DNA of 64,000 nucleotides, taken from contig JAXIVH010000005.1 in the NCBI GenBank assembly GCA_036785325.1, forward strand, positions 17,370,065 to 17,434,064, given 5' to 3'. The position numbers and the translations under genes were made by a program. Below, piece by piece: positions 11,546 through 25,673 of the stretch; position 1 is the first letter of the stretch, and every line of letters begins with the position of its first letter. The notes under the pieces were generated by a model. It did not search any database. It was not told the origin of the DNA and was given only the letters and a program-made list of their open reading frames with translations. The stretch comes from Urophycis tenuis (taxonomy: Eukaryota > Chordata > Actinopteri > Gadiformes > Phycidae).

Positions 11546-12779
11546 GGGTGAGTGACGCCCTCCTCTGAACCTGTTGCAATCCTAAATTCAGGTTGCAGTG
11601 CAGAACTCTGGAGGCCCGGCTGGTGAGCTGTACGGCTGGACCTGACACCCGGTTCACTCTGAGCAGCAGCACAATGTCTGGCTCGAGAGTCCCAGGCCAC
11701 CATCGCGTAACGCTCACCACACTTTAACAAGACACCGCATCAAGGGGAAAACGTCCCGCTCCCTCTTAACAGGATACAGAACGTAGCCCGCGGCTAAGTG
11801 AGCGCTGGCAGATCCACCTTGGCCGCCCCACGCCTGCTCTCTCTGCCATCGGTCCGCTCCTCAACTGAAGCCTTCAGCCAGAGCTGTAGAACACGTCTGA
11901 GAGATGTAAAACAAGCCTGGTCTCCAGACGCGAGGTCTCCCTCCCCCGCTTTAGCCCGGGCTTCGACACTTGCTCCGCTGAGCAGTCAGCTGGGGGGGAT
12001 CCTCTCAATTCTAATCACTTAACAACCGCTTTTCAGTTTGACAACATTGTTAAGATATGTGGACGTGTGCTTATTGAGCAGCACTGAAAAAGGAGTGGGG
12101 GGATCCTTGTGTCTGATACGAGGAGTGTTAATTCAAGAGTGCATTTGACTTGTAAATACTGGAGAGAGAGGGAGGAAATGAAAATAATTCACATTCCCTC
12201 CTGACAAATAATTTGCTCCATTTACATCTGTGGTTTAAAATGAAGCTGATATGCATCACTTCATCTCTTGTACGCCACCGGTCCTCTGGAGAAGTTGCGC
12301 TCATTTGATAATTCTGGATGGGAGGACAGCAGACGGCCTGGAGACCAATCACTAAGACTACAACTGAATGTACAGCTGCGGGTTATTGAAGTGATGCTGA
12401 TTTTAACTATATAAACACATCAACAGACCTGCAAAGGGACAGGATTATAATATTTGCACTGTACCAGAGTACCAGAGCTGACAGATCAGAACCAAGCACT
12501 TGTTTCCCCCGACATATCTATTTCTCAGCTTCAATCTAGTTTTTTCTTTTGTTAAATAGGTTCAGAGTGGTGTAGATGTGGAGAAGTTGCCAATATAATA
12601 GTTTCCATGAAATGTAAACTCTGCATCCATTTATGTGGACCGAAAAGCACTTTCTAATGAAAAAGAGAAGCAGACACATCCAGACATGTTTCATATTGGC
12701 AACCACACTAGAGACCAATCTGTCACATCTCAGTATCAGGAAACTACCAGTACCATGTACCGGAAATAACATTAGAGCG

Positions 12780-13320
12780 TGAGGGGGCAGGGTCATGCTG
12801 GGTAAAGACAGGGTCATGCCGGGTTAAGCAAGGTAATGCAGGGCCAAGCTGGGTCATGCAGGGTCATGCTGGATAATGTGGGAGCTTCAGGGCAATGAGG
12901 ATGAAGGCAGATGATGCAGGGTAATGCGGGGTGATTAAGATAATATAGGGTAAACAATGGTTATGCAGTTTCTGCTGTAATCCAAAGTAATGGAAGGTAA
13001 TGCAGGGTAATGAGGAGTGATGCAGGTAAGTATAGGTAATCCAGAGTAATATATGGTAAAGCAGGCTAATGCATATAATCCAGAGTAATATTGGGTGTCT
13101 GAACAGCAATGAATCGTAATGTAGGATATTGCAAGGTGATGCGGCGCAATGTAGGAAAATGTTGGTTAGTGCATGGTAATGTATGGAAATACAGGGTAAT
13201 GTATGGAAATGCAAAAAGCAAATTGATAGCAGGTGAAACAGGGTAATGCAATAGAGCAATGAGGCTGATGGAGCTAAATGCAGGGAGATGTAGGGCAATA
13301 AACATTGACAATATTGGGGC
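12780..13320. repeat. degenerate GCAGGGTAATG array
   Basis: Many diverged copies of a 10-11 base unit (GCAGGGTAATG, GCAGGGTCATG and similar), with other sequence between them. It reads as an old, decayed array. Confidence 0.75.
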
Positions 13321-13539
13321 CTTGCAGCTCTAGAAAACAAAAGCCTGTCTCCACACTGGGTCCAGTCTACAAGGAGATTGTGTGGTTTCTCTATGTTTGA
13401 GTGGGTTGCCGTTACATCACACAACTAAATGCATAGGAAGAGAGGTGCATCAAAGAGGTGCACAAGTGTGTGTGTGTGTATTGGGGTACAATGGATGGAT
13501 GTCCAATTGAAGATGCTTCCTTCTAGATACATCAGCTAT

Positions 13540-13645
13540 GGGGGACTGATGAGGTGAAGTAATCACATGATGGATATACAATGAGGTTCAGTAATCCAAT
13601 GATGGATAAAACATGAGGTTCAGTAATCATATGACATAGGCATGG
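13540..13645. repeat. three diverged 30-35 bp units (TGAGGTTCAGTAATC)
   Basis: Three tandem copies of a unit containing TGAGGT(T/G)(C/A)AGTAATC and CATGATGGATA. Confidence 0.75.
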
Positions 13646-14220
13646 CATGAGGTCTTGTCCTATGAAACCGCTCTAATGGGTGCTCTGTATCTAGGCAGAA
13701 CATAGAGATTACCCCAGAACGGAGCACATAGTATTATGAAAATGTGCAATGTCATGTGATTGCATTTGTCCAACGATAAAAAGGTGCTGTCCAATGGAGG
13801 GAGAGTAAAAGGCTTTTATTCTGAAAATATCCATGGAGGGAAATCCACCATCTCCCATGGCTGATCATCTGGTCCATTTACCACTTGGAATATTTCCAAT
13901 GAGCCTTCATTCTCATCTCTTCCTCTCGCTTTACCTCCCTCCCCCCATCCCTGCTTGTGAACAATAAAGCATTTGATCATTCTGACTGGAAAGGGAGAGA
14001 ATGGGCAGACCTACTAGCACACAGACATGCAAGTGACTTTTTTCTGCACTGCAGGACTGACACATCATGTTGGAAAACACCTGACAGCTATCATTACTTG
14101 GAGCCTAACCGAGCCGGACTGGCATCGCAGACCAACCACGGCGGTCTATTTTGTGTTTTCTGATTTGGTTTTTGTACACTACACATTGTTGACAGGGGCT
14201 TGGATTACGCAAGCAAAGCA

Positions 14221-14241
14221 GGGGGGGGGGGGGGGGGGGGG
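14221..14241. repeat. poly(G) tract, 21 bases
   Basis: Twenty-one consecutive G on the plus strand. Confidence 0.95.
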
Positions 14242-14389
14242 AAACACAACATAGCAGAGTCTCAAGTGCTGCCAAGGCCAAGGAAAATACATGTTGGCAC
14301 AACTCAAGGCTGTTGGTACCAAAAAGGAGACACTGGCCCAGTTTGTATGTTATTGGTGTGAATGAGTTTTAAATCATTGGTTTGTATGG

Positions 14390-14457
14390 GAATTCATCAA
14401 TACACAAGATATATAATAATTTCCCTCGGGATGAATAAAGTCTCTTGAATCTTGATT
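14390..14457 (+). mobile_element. LINE-type 3' tail fragment
   Basis: CCCTCGGGATGAATAAAGT followed by CTCTTGAATCTTGA resembles the 3' end common to fish non-LTR retrotransposons, where GGGATTAATAAAGT is followed by short TGAATCT-like repeats. No coding part is attached. Confidence 0.45.
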
Positions 14458-16154
14458 ACTATCCCTTGTGCCATCATCCAAGTTAAACACATGTAGAAGG
14501 CCAGCTCAGATAAGACCAGCACACAACACACCAGTGATATAGCCACCATTGGGTGCAACACCATAGCAGACATCAGGCTAGGCCATCAGAAATGTACAGA
14601 GTCATTCCTCAGGTGGCACCATTCACCCATTACCTCGCCTAGCCAACAGTATGCGGTATGGGGCACATCATTGGGGTTATCAAGTGTGCACCTTCCTTCA
14701 CCGGTGTTTCATTCATTTAGGCCCACGACACCTCAAGAAGGCTTAACTGTGTATTCCAGCATCCTGGAAACACACCCATCTATGCCACCACCTCACACTT
14801 CCCTCTAAACCTCACCATTTAGCGCCTGCCATCACCGTAGCTTAATGATGTCCTTACCGGGAACCCCAACTACTAAGCTTCCTCCTCAGCCAAAGCCTTA
14901 TCCCTAGTTTCAAGCGCCGTCCACGCATGCCAAAAAAATGAACATTGCTGTTGTTAACCTAACCTACAATCCAGGTAGTTTTAGCAAACAATACACTTGT
15001 ACTGGTGGAATGGTGAGGAGAGAGGGCATGTGTGTTGTGATTGATCAAACAGTGAATGTTTCGGCCATCTCACACCCAAGTCCCAAGCAGCTGTTAAAAC
15101 GGTTCGGGTCACCTGTACCTTGTATTGAAATGCAGGCCAAACAATCGGATCAAACCGAAACACCATCAGTACCCAGAGTACTGTAGGGCTTTCACTGTGG
15201 TATGTAGTTATGTTGTAGCCATCTTACATTCCAGCTGTAATGTTCTATCCATCTCTAATTCCCATGCATCATGCAAACAGCCATGCGTTCGTTTGACTGA
15301 CAGAAGTTTGTATTCTAGAATTTCTTCTTTAAGTGCACTTGTGGAAATTGCGCCATGCTCAGTGAAGTGGAAAACATCTTCTGCAAAGAGATATAAGTGG
15401 CAGCTAACAGTTCGCATAATAGATTACTACATTAATACAACGTCTGCTTCGCTTCAGGGTTCAGCATCAGCCTTTGATGTACACTACCCTTTATGTAAAA
15501 GCCCCTGTTTTTTCATTATGTCTATTCCAACATACTTTGTTGCTTCTGTCCCCGGTTCAAGGATTTGTCCTCTGAAAAATTAAGGGAATTGTCAAAAAAA
15601 AATTAAAGCTCTGATTCTTCACTTGGACAAAAGGGAATTGGTCCTTCCACAACAGCGTCCTCTCACTCCTCCCTCACTCCTCCCACTGGCTCGAACTGGC
15701 TTTGTTTGAGGGTGTGCAAAACTCGCTATTATGAACGATTTCTGCACTTCCATGACTTTGTGACTTCACTGAATCATAATAAAAACTTACTGCAAACGAT
15801 CTGTTTCAGGCAGTTCAAGAGAAGTGTTTCCTGTGCAAGAGAGTTACTCCCTTCGGTGTGGAATTTTGATCTTTGTAGATTAGCAGACCATATGCCTGGA
15901 TTAAAAAGCTATATAACACACCAAAGTAAAAGGAACAATTCAAAAACATAATACAACCCTTAAAATAATATAAAAGGGATACATGTACTACAGACTGACC
16001 AGATATCTTGTTAAGAGGTTAAAATAAATAATCAGTGAATCAGCTAAGAAATAGCAGGTAATCAATAGATTATAGGACACTGAAATGCATTTGGTGGGAC
16101 ATAATTTCCTTATGCATAACGCACATCTTGATGATCCTTGTATACAATAAACTG

Positions 16155-16315
16155 ATTTGTTAGAGTTTATAGATAATTGGTTTATTTTGGAGTTTATAGG
16201 TGATTGTTTTTTACGAGTTTCAAGATAATTGGTTTCTTTTGGAGTTTATAGACAATTGGTATGTATGAGAGTTTATAGATGATTGGTATGTATGGGAGTC
16301 TATAAAGTATTGGTC
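16155..16315. repeat. degenerate 26-bp GAGTTTATAGATGATTGG array
   Basis: About six diverged units of GAGTTTATAGATAATTGGT with T-rich or GTATG spacers. Confidence 0.8.
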
Positions 16316-17569
16316 AGTAGCTGATTTTGTATGTGATGGGTTGTTGTGTTTTTATGCTGATGCAGGACATAAAGACCTGCATGGTAATTAGACTGGCTGG
16401 ATGACTGTAAACCTATGATAGATGAGCAGCACAGAGGATGACACGCTCCTGGTAACCTTCCAGATGGCAGGATGTGCCTTCCTCAAGGGCACGCTGACAG
16501 AAAGGAATATGGATAACGCTGCTATGACCTCGTTGGATCTGTTACAGGAGCCCCATAAACCAAACCCCAGCACTGCGTACCAAGGTAAGCTTTACACACT
16601 CCTGCCCCCTTAATAACCACTACATCAGTCAGCAGATGTTTTTTTCATCCAAAGTGACTGCACAAGTCGCTACGGATTCCAGTATTAAGGAGCAGCTAGG
16701 GGTTAGGTATCTACAAGGCACCCGCATAACTGAATACCATAAAATACCTGTCTGATGCGGAGCTGTTAAAGATGGCAGATGCAGTTTGTGCGGTGGAAAA
16801 CGGTCCCCTGGCGTCCCTTGTTTACAACATCATCTCCCTGCCGCTCGTATATTTTCCAAAACGGAACGCTATTCAAACCATCTGTGAAGTCGTGGAATAA
16901 AAGCGTTCCCATGTGACAGCTGTCGTTTCAACGGGCCATAAAACATTTAGGGAGTGGGAGTTTGTTTAGGAAGAACTCCATTGGTCCTTCCACATTTGTT
17001 TATTCTCGGAGGAGAGGGGCGGGGGTTATTGTGTAGGTTATGTGCTGTTAGTGTGCATGCCTGAACACAGGAAGGTTATGTCCATGGTCGGCCTTGTAAT
17101 GACTGAGAGCAGCTGGAAGATACTCGAAGGCGATGCAATATTGGACGTGGAAAAAAAAAGCCATGCTTCACAATTGATTGACCTTTAAGTGGAGATCCGA
17201 GTGCATCAATAAGGAAAGCTGGAATCAACAATAATTGATTGTCAATATTTCACTGAAAAATTCCCTATCATGAGATAAAACCTAACAAACAAACTTAACT
17301 GGGACAACGTTGGGGAAAACAAACAATGAGACTGGCTGGTGGGGGGTTGTTTTAGAGGTGTGTCTTCCACCAGTACAATCCAGAGTCCTCATGTATTCAT
17401 CATCTCTTACAATTAACATTCAGAACACAATGCGGGAGAAGTGAGCAGGCCATGTGTGTAGCTAGTAGCATGTTGATGTGTGTGTGTGTGTTTTGGTATG
17501 AGTGTATTGATGCTGGGTATATAATCTATATATATATATATAATCTGTAGTTGAATGTATATTTGTGTA

Positions 17570-17798
<229 letters not shown>

Positions 17799-18109
17799 CT
17801 CTCTAGTACATATAGCATGGAGTGTGTATGCTGCTGGGTATATCCAATGTTTATGTTAGGTGTCCTTGCACAGCGAGGTCAGGGTGCACATGGTGAGGCC
17901 TGCGGCTGTGTGGTGGGCTAATGCGTGTCAAGGAGCGTGGCCCACTTCTACAGCCTGCTGTGGTTCCTTTGCTGCTGTAATTAAGCATCCCTACCTGGCA
18001 ACACCACAGCCAATGGGCTTGCGTCCTGCACTAATTAATTGTGGCTGTGGGGAGAGCACACATACATATCAATGGAAAGGTTTCTTGTGACATGCAAAGC
18101 ACAGCATGT

Positions 18110-18260
18110 TTAGAGGCTAAGCTACTGCTTTGGTGGAGGCTAATGTTGAGGCTAAGGCAAAGGCTAATGCTAAGGTACAGGCTAAGGTATAAGCTAATGC
18201 TCAAGTAGAGACTGAGGCTAAGGTTGAGGAGGCTCATGTGGAGGCTAGGTAGGGATTTAA
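18110..18260. repeat. degenerate GAGGCTAAGGC(T) array
   Basis: Units of 6-12 bases built on GAGGCTAA, AAGGCTAA and similar, repeated about a dozen times. Confidence 0.75.
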
Positions 18261-18422
18261 AGCTATGGCTGAGGTAAGGAGCAAAGGAGCACAGGGAGCC
18301 CAATTGAGATGTAGTTGCACCTGACTGCCCTGCCCCCCCACCAAAGCCACTGCAGTGGAGCATGACATCACATCAGCACGCGTTGGTGGGTCTACCCGTG
18401 TCTCCCTGTCAGGTGAGCTGCC

Positions 18423-18423
18423 A

Positions 18424-18457
<34 letters not shown>

Positions 18458-18882
18458 GACCCCCCATACACCCACACACAATTAACATTCCTACATACCA
18501 ACCACCCACCCACCCACACTCCCTGGTCTAATAATGCTTGCTACGCCATTGATGTGTGAGTGTAGCTGGGTGTCTGCTATGAATTAAACATGTGCAGGTA
18601 TCAGACTCTGCTGCTGTTGTTGTTGTTGTTTGACCAGGATGATACACTCAGGCTCACTCTGATAAATATGGATGTCTCTCTCTGGTACTAAAGTTATCTC
18701 TATCTCTCGCTCTCTCAAACTATGGTTATCCCTCTCTCTCTCTCCACTAACTACATACGTCTATCTCTCTCTGGTCCATCTGGAGTAACTGTAGGTATCT
18801 TTCAACTAACTACAGCTGTCTGTCAGTATCTCTCTCTGTCTCCACTTCCTCTTTCTCATCCATTGACTTGATTATTCACATG

Positions 18883-18915
<33 letters not shown>

Positions 18916-18923
18916 AGACACAG

Positions 18924-18978
<55 letters not shown>

Positions 18979-18979
18979 T
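18423..18979. repeat. (CA)n microsatellites with CT-rich sequence between
   Basis: (CA)n at about 18425-18455 and 18883-18975 (the latter with CAGACA interruptions), with loosely repeated TCTCTCTCTGG tracts at 18670-18850. Confidence 0.9.
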
Positions 18980-21289
18980 AACCTGTTAAGCCCCAAGCCC
19001 TTTTTGGGGAGTGAATAGCTGTACATCTTGCAGGTTTGCATGCATGAGGCTGGTTTCGATAAATTAGACAACCCGTTGTCTAAAAACAAAACAATAATAC
19101 CAATGTGTTCACCACAGCATGAAAAGAATTAAGTGTATTCTTGTCACACTGCTCTAATTTCCCTGGTAATTACTCCACTACCAACATGCCTGGAGATTAA
19201 GGTTAAATATGGATGGCTAATATGCAAAGATAAACTTCAGCCTAAAACACTTTGACATAGTTAAGACATGTCTATCAGTGAAGTACAACACACCCCAGGT
19301 CCTATTTTAGCGTTTTGTGTAGTTCACTTTGCTGCGGCTGAACTCGATTTCTGCAGACTACTCCACACTGAGACATTGCTGCATTAGTTACAATGGGGAT
19401 GAGGAGAAGGATATTTCTTCAAATCGCTGTAGCAGCAAAGTTTTACCAACAACTGAGGAGTTCTGTTTCAGAATCACTGCATCTCAAATATATGCAGTGT
19501 TTCTATGGCGAGAATTAAATAATTTAGGAAGAGAACGGACACAAAATCCAGAATTCTTTTCAGCTTTGCAGACTTGGGCAGCGGCTATGATCCCCATACA
19601 GCTGCTGAGGCCTGGCCTTGTTCAAAGAGGAAAGGGCCTGGTAGTCACGAGTCACGACTGACCTGATTTGGGGCTGTCCTGGCAGTGGGGAGCCCAGATA
19701 TGGCTGCTGCATCTAGGTTTGGGCAGCCGGGCCTGGAGATCTCAGGCTGCCATTCATTGGATTGGAAGTAAAAACTTGCTTGCTTTGGTATCGAAATGTT
19801 CACCATAGTATTGGCTAAAATTCTGTGAAAGTTTTTTTTTTTTTTCAGTTTGGGACCGAAGAAAATGCAACACTGAGTGCAACACTGGCTAAGCTAAGTT
19901 AATAAGACTTTTTGTGCATGCCCTCTTGACGTTGAAGTCATTGCTGTCATTTGCTCATTTCTGTTTCTGTTCTTGTGCATTGTTTCACTTAAGATGAACA
20001 GCCAATTTGAGGGATTTCTCTCACCAATGCCCTCTGATTCAATATGCTGAATCTGCTGAAAAAATGCAGACAAGGCAAACGGTGTGGGACACACCAAAGA
20101 AACTAGAGCCACAGGCCCCATGTTGTTTGACGGCTGACGGTCGGCCCGGTGTGTCAGGGCCAAAGAGGCCCAAAAGGGATGCAAATTGCCTCAACATAGA
20201 GAGAACAAGAGAGCAGCCTGGAGCCTCTACTTATGGCCTGATGGCGGGTAGACCTAATCCTTGCAGGCTGTTGTAATACATACAAAACACATTACACCTA
20301 TGCGTCGTATCATTTTAATTTGAATAATTTTGTCAACATTACTTTACAAACATAATTCATCACCATTTTAGGCATTGCGATTATTAAGCCCGCTGTAGTA
20401 AGCACATTGAAAATCTTTGGAAAGTAGTTCAAAGTACATGAACAGGAGCTAAGTCAATGGAAGTGGCTGATGGAAAGCAAAAGCTAACCCAGTGGACTCC
20501 CCTTCTGGACACACAATGATGCATTTGCAATTAATCTGGGTAAGACAGGCCAACGCCAATTTACAAAAATCTCGGGGTGTCCCATAAGGGATACATGTAA
20601 ATGTTGCATTGCTTAGCCATGCGTTTTCGGTTTGTGGGTACTGAATAATGATAATTTGACAAAGCTGTTGGAATCAGACTCGAGTCTATCTTGAATCTCT
20701 AGTCTACAGTCCCCAGCTCTGATCATAGCCTTCTGCCAAATGTCTAGCTATTAATAATAAAGCCGGTTGTATACTGTTGCTTCTGGTGTTAGCAGTAGGA
20801 GGGTAGACAGTAATTTTGGGTAGAGTAGGCAAATAGTACACTGGAGCAGATCACAGCAAGCCTGACACCACAAGCTGTGACAAATTGTGAATAAGGGTAA
20901 TAAACTATGACACATAGTGGAAAAAATAATCTTTGAATGAATAGGAAATCAATGTTAGACATTGTATAACAATGTCAACATGTTTTAATCCTTTGGATGT
21001 CTGGATATTGAATCACCATTTCACAAACTGACAGCAGATGGCAACTGGTTGCAATCTGATGAAGGAGTACTGTACCAATCTGATCATTCAGGGACCTGTG
21101 TACACCTGTGATTGCCAATTTGACGAATCAGGGTCCAGAGGGTCCAGGGAAAGACTGAATCTCTGTGTGTGTGTGTGTGTGTGCACGCGCGTGAGTGAGT
21201 GAATGATAATGTCTGTGATAACAAAATTAGATAAGATGAGTGCTTTATTCACCCTAAAGGGGAACATTTGTGAGTGTGATAAAGTGTTT

Positions 21290-22060
21290 TGGACTATGTG
21301 TGATACTGTGAGTGTGTGTGATAATGCATATGATAATGTGTGTGTAAGGGTAAGAGTGTGTGATATAATGTGTATGATAATGTGTGTGTGTGCGAGTAAG
21401 AGTGTGTGTGATAATGTGCATGATAATGTGTGTGTGAGAGTAAGAGTGTGTGTGATAATGTGTATGATAATGTGTATGTGAGAGTAAGTGTGATAACTTG
21501 CATGATAATGTGTGTGTTCGAGTAAGAGTGTGTGTGATAATGTGCATGATAATGTGTGTGTGCGAGAAAGAGTCTGTGTGATAATGTGCATGATAATGTG
21601 TGTGTGATAATGTGTATGATAATGTGTGTGTGCGAGTAAGAGTGTGTGTGATAATGTGCATGATAATGTGTGTGTGAGAGTAAGAGTGTGTGTGATAACG
21701 TGTATGATAATGTGTGTGTGAGGGTAAGAGTGTGTGTGATAACTTGCATGATAATGTGTGTGTGCGAGTAAGTGTGTGTGATAATGTGCATGATAATGTG
21801 TGTGTGAGAGTAAGAGTGTGTGTGATAATGTGCATGATAATGTGTGTGTGAGAGTAAGAGTGTGTGTGATCATGTGTATGATAATGTGTTTGTGCGAGAA
21901 AGAGTCTGTGTGATAATGTGTATGATAATGTGTATGTGAGGGTTAGAGTGTGTGTGATAATGTGCATGATAATGTGTGTGTGAGGGTAAGAGTGTGTGTG
22001 ATAATGTGGATGATAATGTGTGTGTGAGAGTAAGAGTGTGTGTGATAATGTGTGTCACAC
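21290..22060. repeat. 44-bp GT-rich minisatellite (TGATAATGTGCATGATAATG)
   Basis: About 17 units combining TGATAATGTG(C/T)ATGATAATG, a (TG)n stretch and GAGAGTAAGAG. Unit length varies through (TG)n length and some units lack the GAGAGTAAG part. The array starts just after a (GT)n run at about 21165-21182. Minus-strand open frames full of TH and SH residues here are products of the repeat. Confidence 0.92.
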
Positions 22061-22264
22061 TCAGTATGCAAGCCCAGCGCTGCCAAACAGACTTATGCAT
22101 TCCAAACAGCCTGGAGTCATGCTTCATATTTCATTGAAGTTGAATATTTTAAAAGATCAACCCACTCCAACCCTATAAAGCCCACCGTTCTGGGCCCTCT
22201 GGTCCTACACATAAAATGGGATCTGTCATATTGCATTACAGACAGGCATGTCACCCCTCCTTGA

Positions 22265-22620
22265 TCCTCACTGATCATCTTCCTCTGTTGTCTGTCTTCC
22301 CCTGTTCTGTCTCTCTTCTTCCGTTGTCTTCCCCTCTCTGTCTCTTTTCTTCTGTTCTGTCATTCTTCTTGTGTTCTGTCCGTCCTATCTTCCCCCGTGC
22401 TGTCTGTCCTCCTCTGATCCATCAGTCTTCCTACGTCTTCCCCTGTTCTGACCATCTACCTGTATTCAGGTTGTCTTCCTGTCTGTCGATCTGTCTTTCT
22501 TCCTCTGTCTCTATCTGTCGCTCTTCCTTTGTTGCTCTGTCTTCCTCTCTCCCTCACTTCATCGGTCTTCGTCCCTCTCTCTTATCTATCTCTCTCTCTC
22601 TCTCTTCCTGGGTAATATTT
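22265..22620. repeat. pyrimidine-rich TTCTGTCTCTCTTCTTCC-like tract
   Basis: About 350 bases strongly biased to C and T with recurring CTGTC and TCTTCCTCTG words, no strict period. Confidence 0.7.
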
Positions 22621-24343
22621 CTCAGTCTCTTTTCCTCCTCCTTAGTCTCTCAGTCAATCTCTGGTCTTGTGTTGTGGACTAGGCGGTGTCCAAGCTGTGA
22701 GGATCAGCAGGTATATACTGTATATATACACATCCATCCATCCATCCATCTTTCTCCCTACCTAGCTTCTAATCACCCTCCATCAGGACTGCACTCTGTG
22801 TGCCTCTAACTGAATCAGCGGAGGTCCGTGTTGGTTAGCAAGCTGCGTCTTTACATGAGTTCCATTAAGGCAGCGCGGTTACAACCTAACGTCTTTTCAT
22901 GTGCCTGGAATCACAACACACCTTCAATTATTGAGCGCCAAGTCACACTCTGAAGACACACGCGCTTACAACACAGTGTAGGCAGTCCCCCCCCCGCCAC
23001 GCCACGCACACACATGTTGATATTAGATTACATGGCACTTAGATGATCCTCTGAGAGGAGGGGAGCGGAGAAGTGGTGCAGCCAGAGAAAACAAACAGGA
23101 AGAAAGTTAACTACTTCCTCCATAATGTATCACAGTTATTAGACATATCATAATATTAACAAGCAGGAAACACACAGTCAAAGGGCCAGACAGCCACAGA
23201 GCAACAGACAACAGGCCTGACAATGGAGCAGCACAATAAAAGCACGGGGATAGAGGAGCCCACACAATAAAGGCGTGAAGACAGAAAACCCGGCACCATA
23301 AAAGCGCTGGGTTTTAAAAGACCGCAGAAGTTAAGAGCGTGCGCGCTTGCTGTTGTCGCCTCCGTGCGTGGATTCACTGAGATGAAACCAAATCTAAGAC
23401 AGGGACGACATCAAATGACTCACTGCTCCCAGTATCCCAAATATATAAATATATATACCCAATAAATATCTCACCGGCTCTGCATCCTTAATCAGCCTTC
23501 AGACGACTGTGTGTTTGTTTGTGTTTGTGTGTTTGTGTGTGATAATGTGTGTGTTCGTGTGTGTGTGTGTGTAAGGAAGGGCTAATCATACATGACAGCA
23601 TTGGACCCCGGCAGGCTTGTTGTTTGATGGAGACATGAAAACACAACATACAGCGTGTCCCCCCAGATCTTCTCGGCAGCAGAGCTGAGGTGTGCCAGGT
23701 GCACTGTGCTGATGTGTGCGTGCACCGCGCCCATGTTCACTAGCCACGTTGGTTTGGCATTACTGTTGGCCGTATATGCTCAAAGCAGCGCGTCTTTAAT
23801 TGGAACTTAGGTGTGGCGTTTGCCAATGAGAGCGTCACCGTACAGCCGCGCCGTAACAGCCGGCGTGGCTCACAGCATCAGTCTGTACTGAGGACGAGGC
23901 CTGACATCTTCCCTCGCACATGCTCCATTCTATGATGCCGCGCTGCGCTCCTTGGAGCGATGGGGGGCTGTGGCCTACCTGTGGCCCACCTGGGGTGCGA
24001 CCCTGAGTCGGAGCAGGAGTGCATTCAAAAGCCACTGACGTCCTCCACATGCTCCAAGAGGCGGTGTTCAAATGAAACAGCAGATCAACCAATTTAATAG
24101 TTGATGTTTTTTTGTTTTTTTACAGAAATTCAATGGGGAAAAAATGACCATGTCAACTTAATGTCAGCGTTTGTTATGGACCCGCTAACAAATAAAGCTT
24201 TGACTGCAATGACTGAAATCTTGACGGACACGCACGCACGCACAACGTTGACCACACACACACACACACACACAGGTATAGGCTGTAGCCTCGGGGGCAA
24301 GCCAGGGTTCAGTTCCTGACGTCTCTTGGCCAGTGACACTAAT

Positions 24344-24875
24344 CCCCTGTTCCCACCTGGCATTAACATGCCAATATTGGCGGATCCGATCCCGGCTCTA
24401 GGTGTAAATGCACCCAGGACAGTTTCAGCTGCTCAGACCACGTTCGGAGGCAGTCTGGGCCTCATATGACCACATTGTTTTAGTACTCATATGTGACTTT
24501 GGCCAGATTGAAGGACGGCCTACTCCACTGTCCTCTGGGTAACCAGAAGTTTGTTCTCATTTCAGCACACCAATGAAGTGCATCACAACAAAGAAGAAGA
24601 AGTGACAATAGCCAACAACAAATAATATTTTTTTTTAAAAAGGCTAAATTGATCTCGTGGATGGAGCAGGAACACACCGACTGAAGGAATGGATCCAGTC
24701 TGTTTCGTGGTGATTTCTTGTTTATTATGCTTCTACAACAACACATTTGGTATTTACCAACGGAAATGATGTATGTGGTTTTCTGCATAGAGAGCAAGGT
24801 GTAAACTGATGCACCAGACCGGTCGACTTGTGATCAGATCAACCAAGACACATTAACACGGGGTATGAACAGGGC
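24344..24875. mobile_element. probable MITE with diverged terminal inverted repeats
   Basis: The left end CCCCTGTTCCCACCTGGCAT...ACATGC, ending near GGATCCGATC, is matched in inverse at the right end by GATCAGATC...CATTAACACGGGG and GAACAGGG. The inverted ends agree over roughly 45 bases at about 70 percent by eye. The interior of about 450 bases has no coding capacity. Similar CCTGTTcACACCTGGTATTAACATGC ends are familiar from fish non-autonomous DNA transposons. Family and target duplication are not clear. Confidence 0.6.
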
Positions 24876-25194
24876 CATGTTTACAACTCAACGATTCTGT
24901 GAAACGGACTTATTTGTGATTCTGCTTCCCCTCAAATGGATTTCATCTAATCTAGCTGTGATATCAATGTCCCGGTGAAACTATGAGCCTCAGGCCAGGT
25001 TCCCTCGTGGCTATGGATCATTATTTGAACAAACAGGACCTTGATGAGACTGCTCAAACTATATAAATGATAAATATTTCTTTCTTTCTCAATCAATTAT
25101 TTTTCTTCATTTAAATACTCTCTCTCTCAACTAAAGTCTTTCTCTACCTCTATATGATGTGTTAGTTTCTGCCTTGGAGGAGGAAAGCATTACT

Positions 25195-25398
25195 GACAGA
25201 ATAGAGAGGGGGATGGTGAGAGGCAGGAAAAGGCATACAAGAAGGATAGAGATGAGTTGGGGGTAGGGGAGGAGAGAACGAGAAAGGAGAGGAGACGGGG
25301 AAATAATAGGAGAGGAGGAAGCGAGAAAGGAGAGAGGAGTTGGGGAAATCAAAGGAGAGGAGAAATAAGCGAGAGAGCAGAGAAGTTGGGAGAATGAG

Positions 25399-25437
<39 letters not shown>

Positions 25438-25462
25438 GCAGGCAGAGAAAGGGGAGAGAGTA
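25195..25462. repeat. purine-rich GGAGAGGAGAAA tract with (GA)n
   Basis: A 260-base stretch of mostly A and G on the plus strand with a pure (GA)n at about 25404-25432. A (CA)n run follows at 25631-25671. Confidence 0.85.
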
Positions 25463-25631
25463 GAACAGAGTGAGAGTTGGTGTCTGTATCTGCATACAGA
25501 ACAACAGCAGACACGATCCTTCAAACCACACAGTGACATTTAGAATATGCTAATGTTAAGCTTCCACTTGACTTCAGACTGCACTGGTGGCATGAACAGC
25601 GCACGCGCAAGTGTGTGCGTGTGCGATCACA

Positions 25632-25673
<42 letters not shown>

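Noticed and set aside
15125..15583. 152-residue plus-strand frame in unique sequence
   Set aside because: No recognisable family, no acceptor or start context, and the composition is intron-like.
21088..22127. His/Thr/Ser-rich minus-strand frames of up to 261 residues
   Set aside because: They follow the 44-bp GT-rich array in more than one frame and have no recognisable domain.
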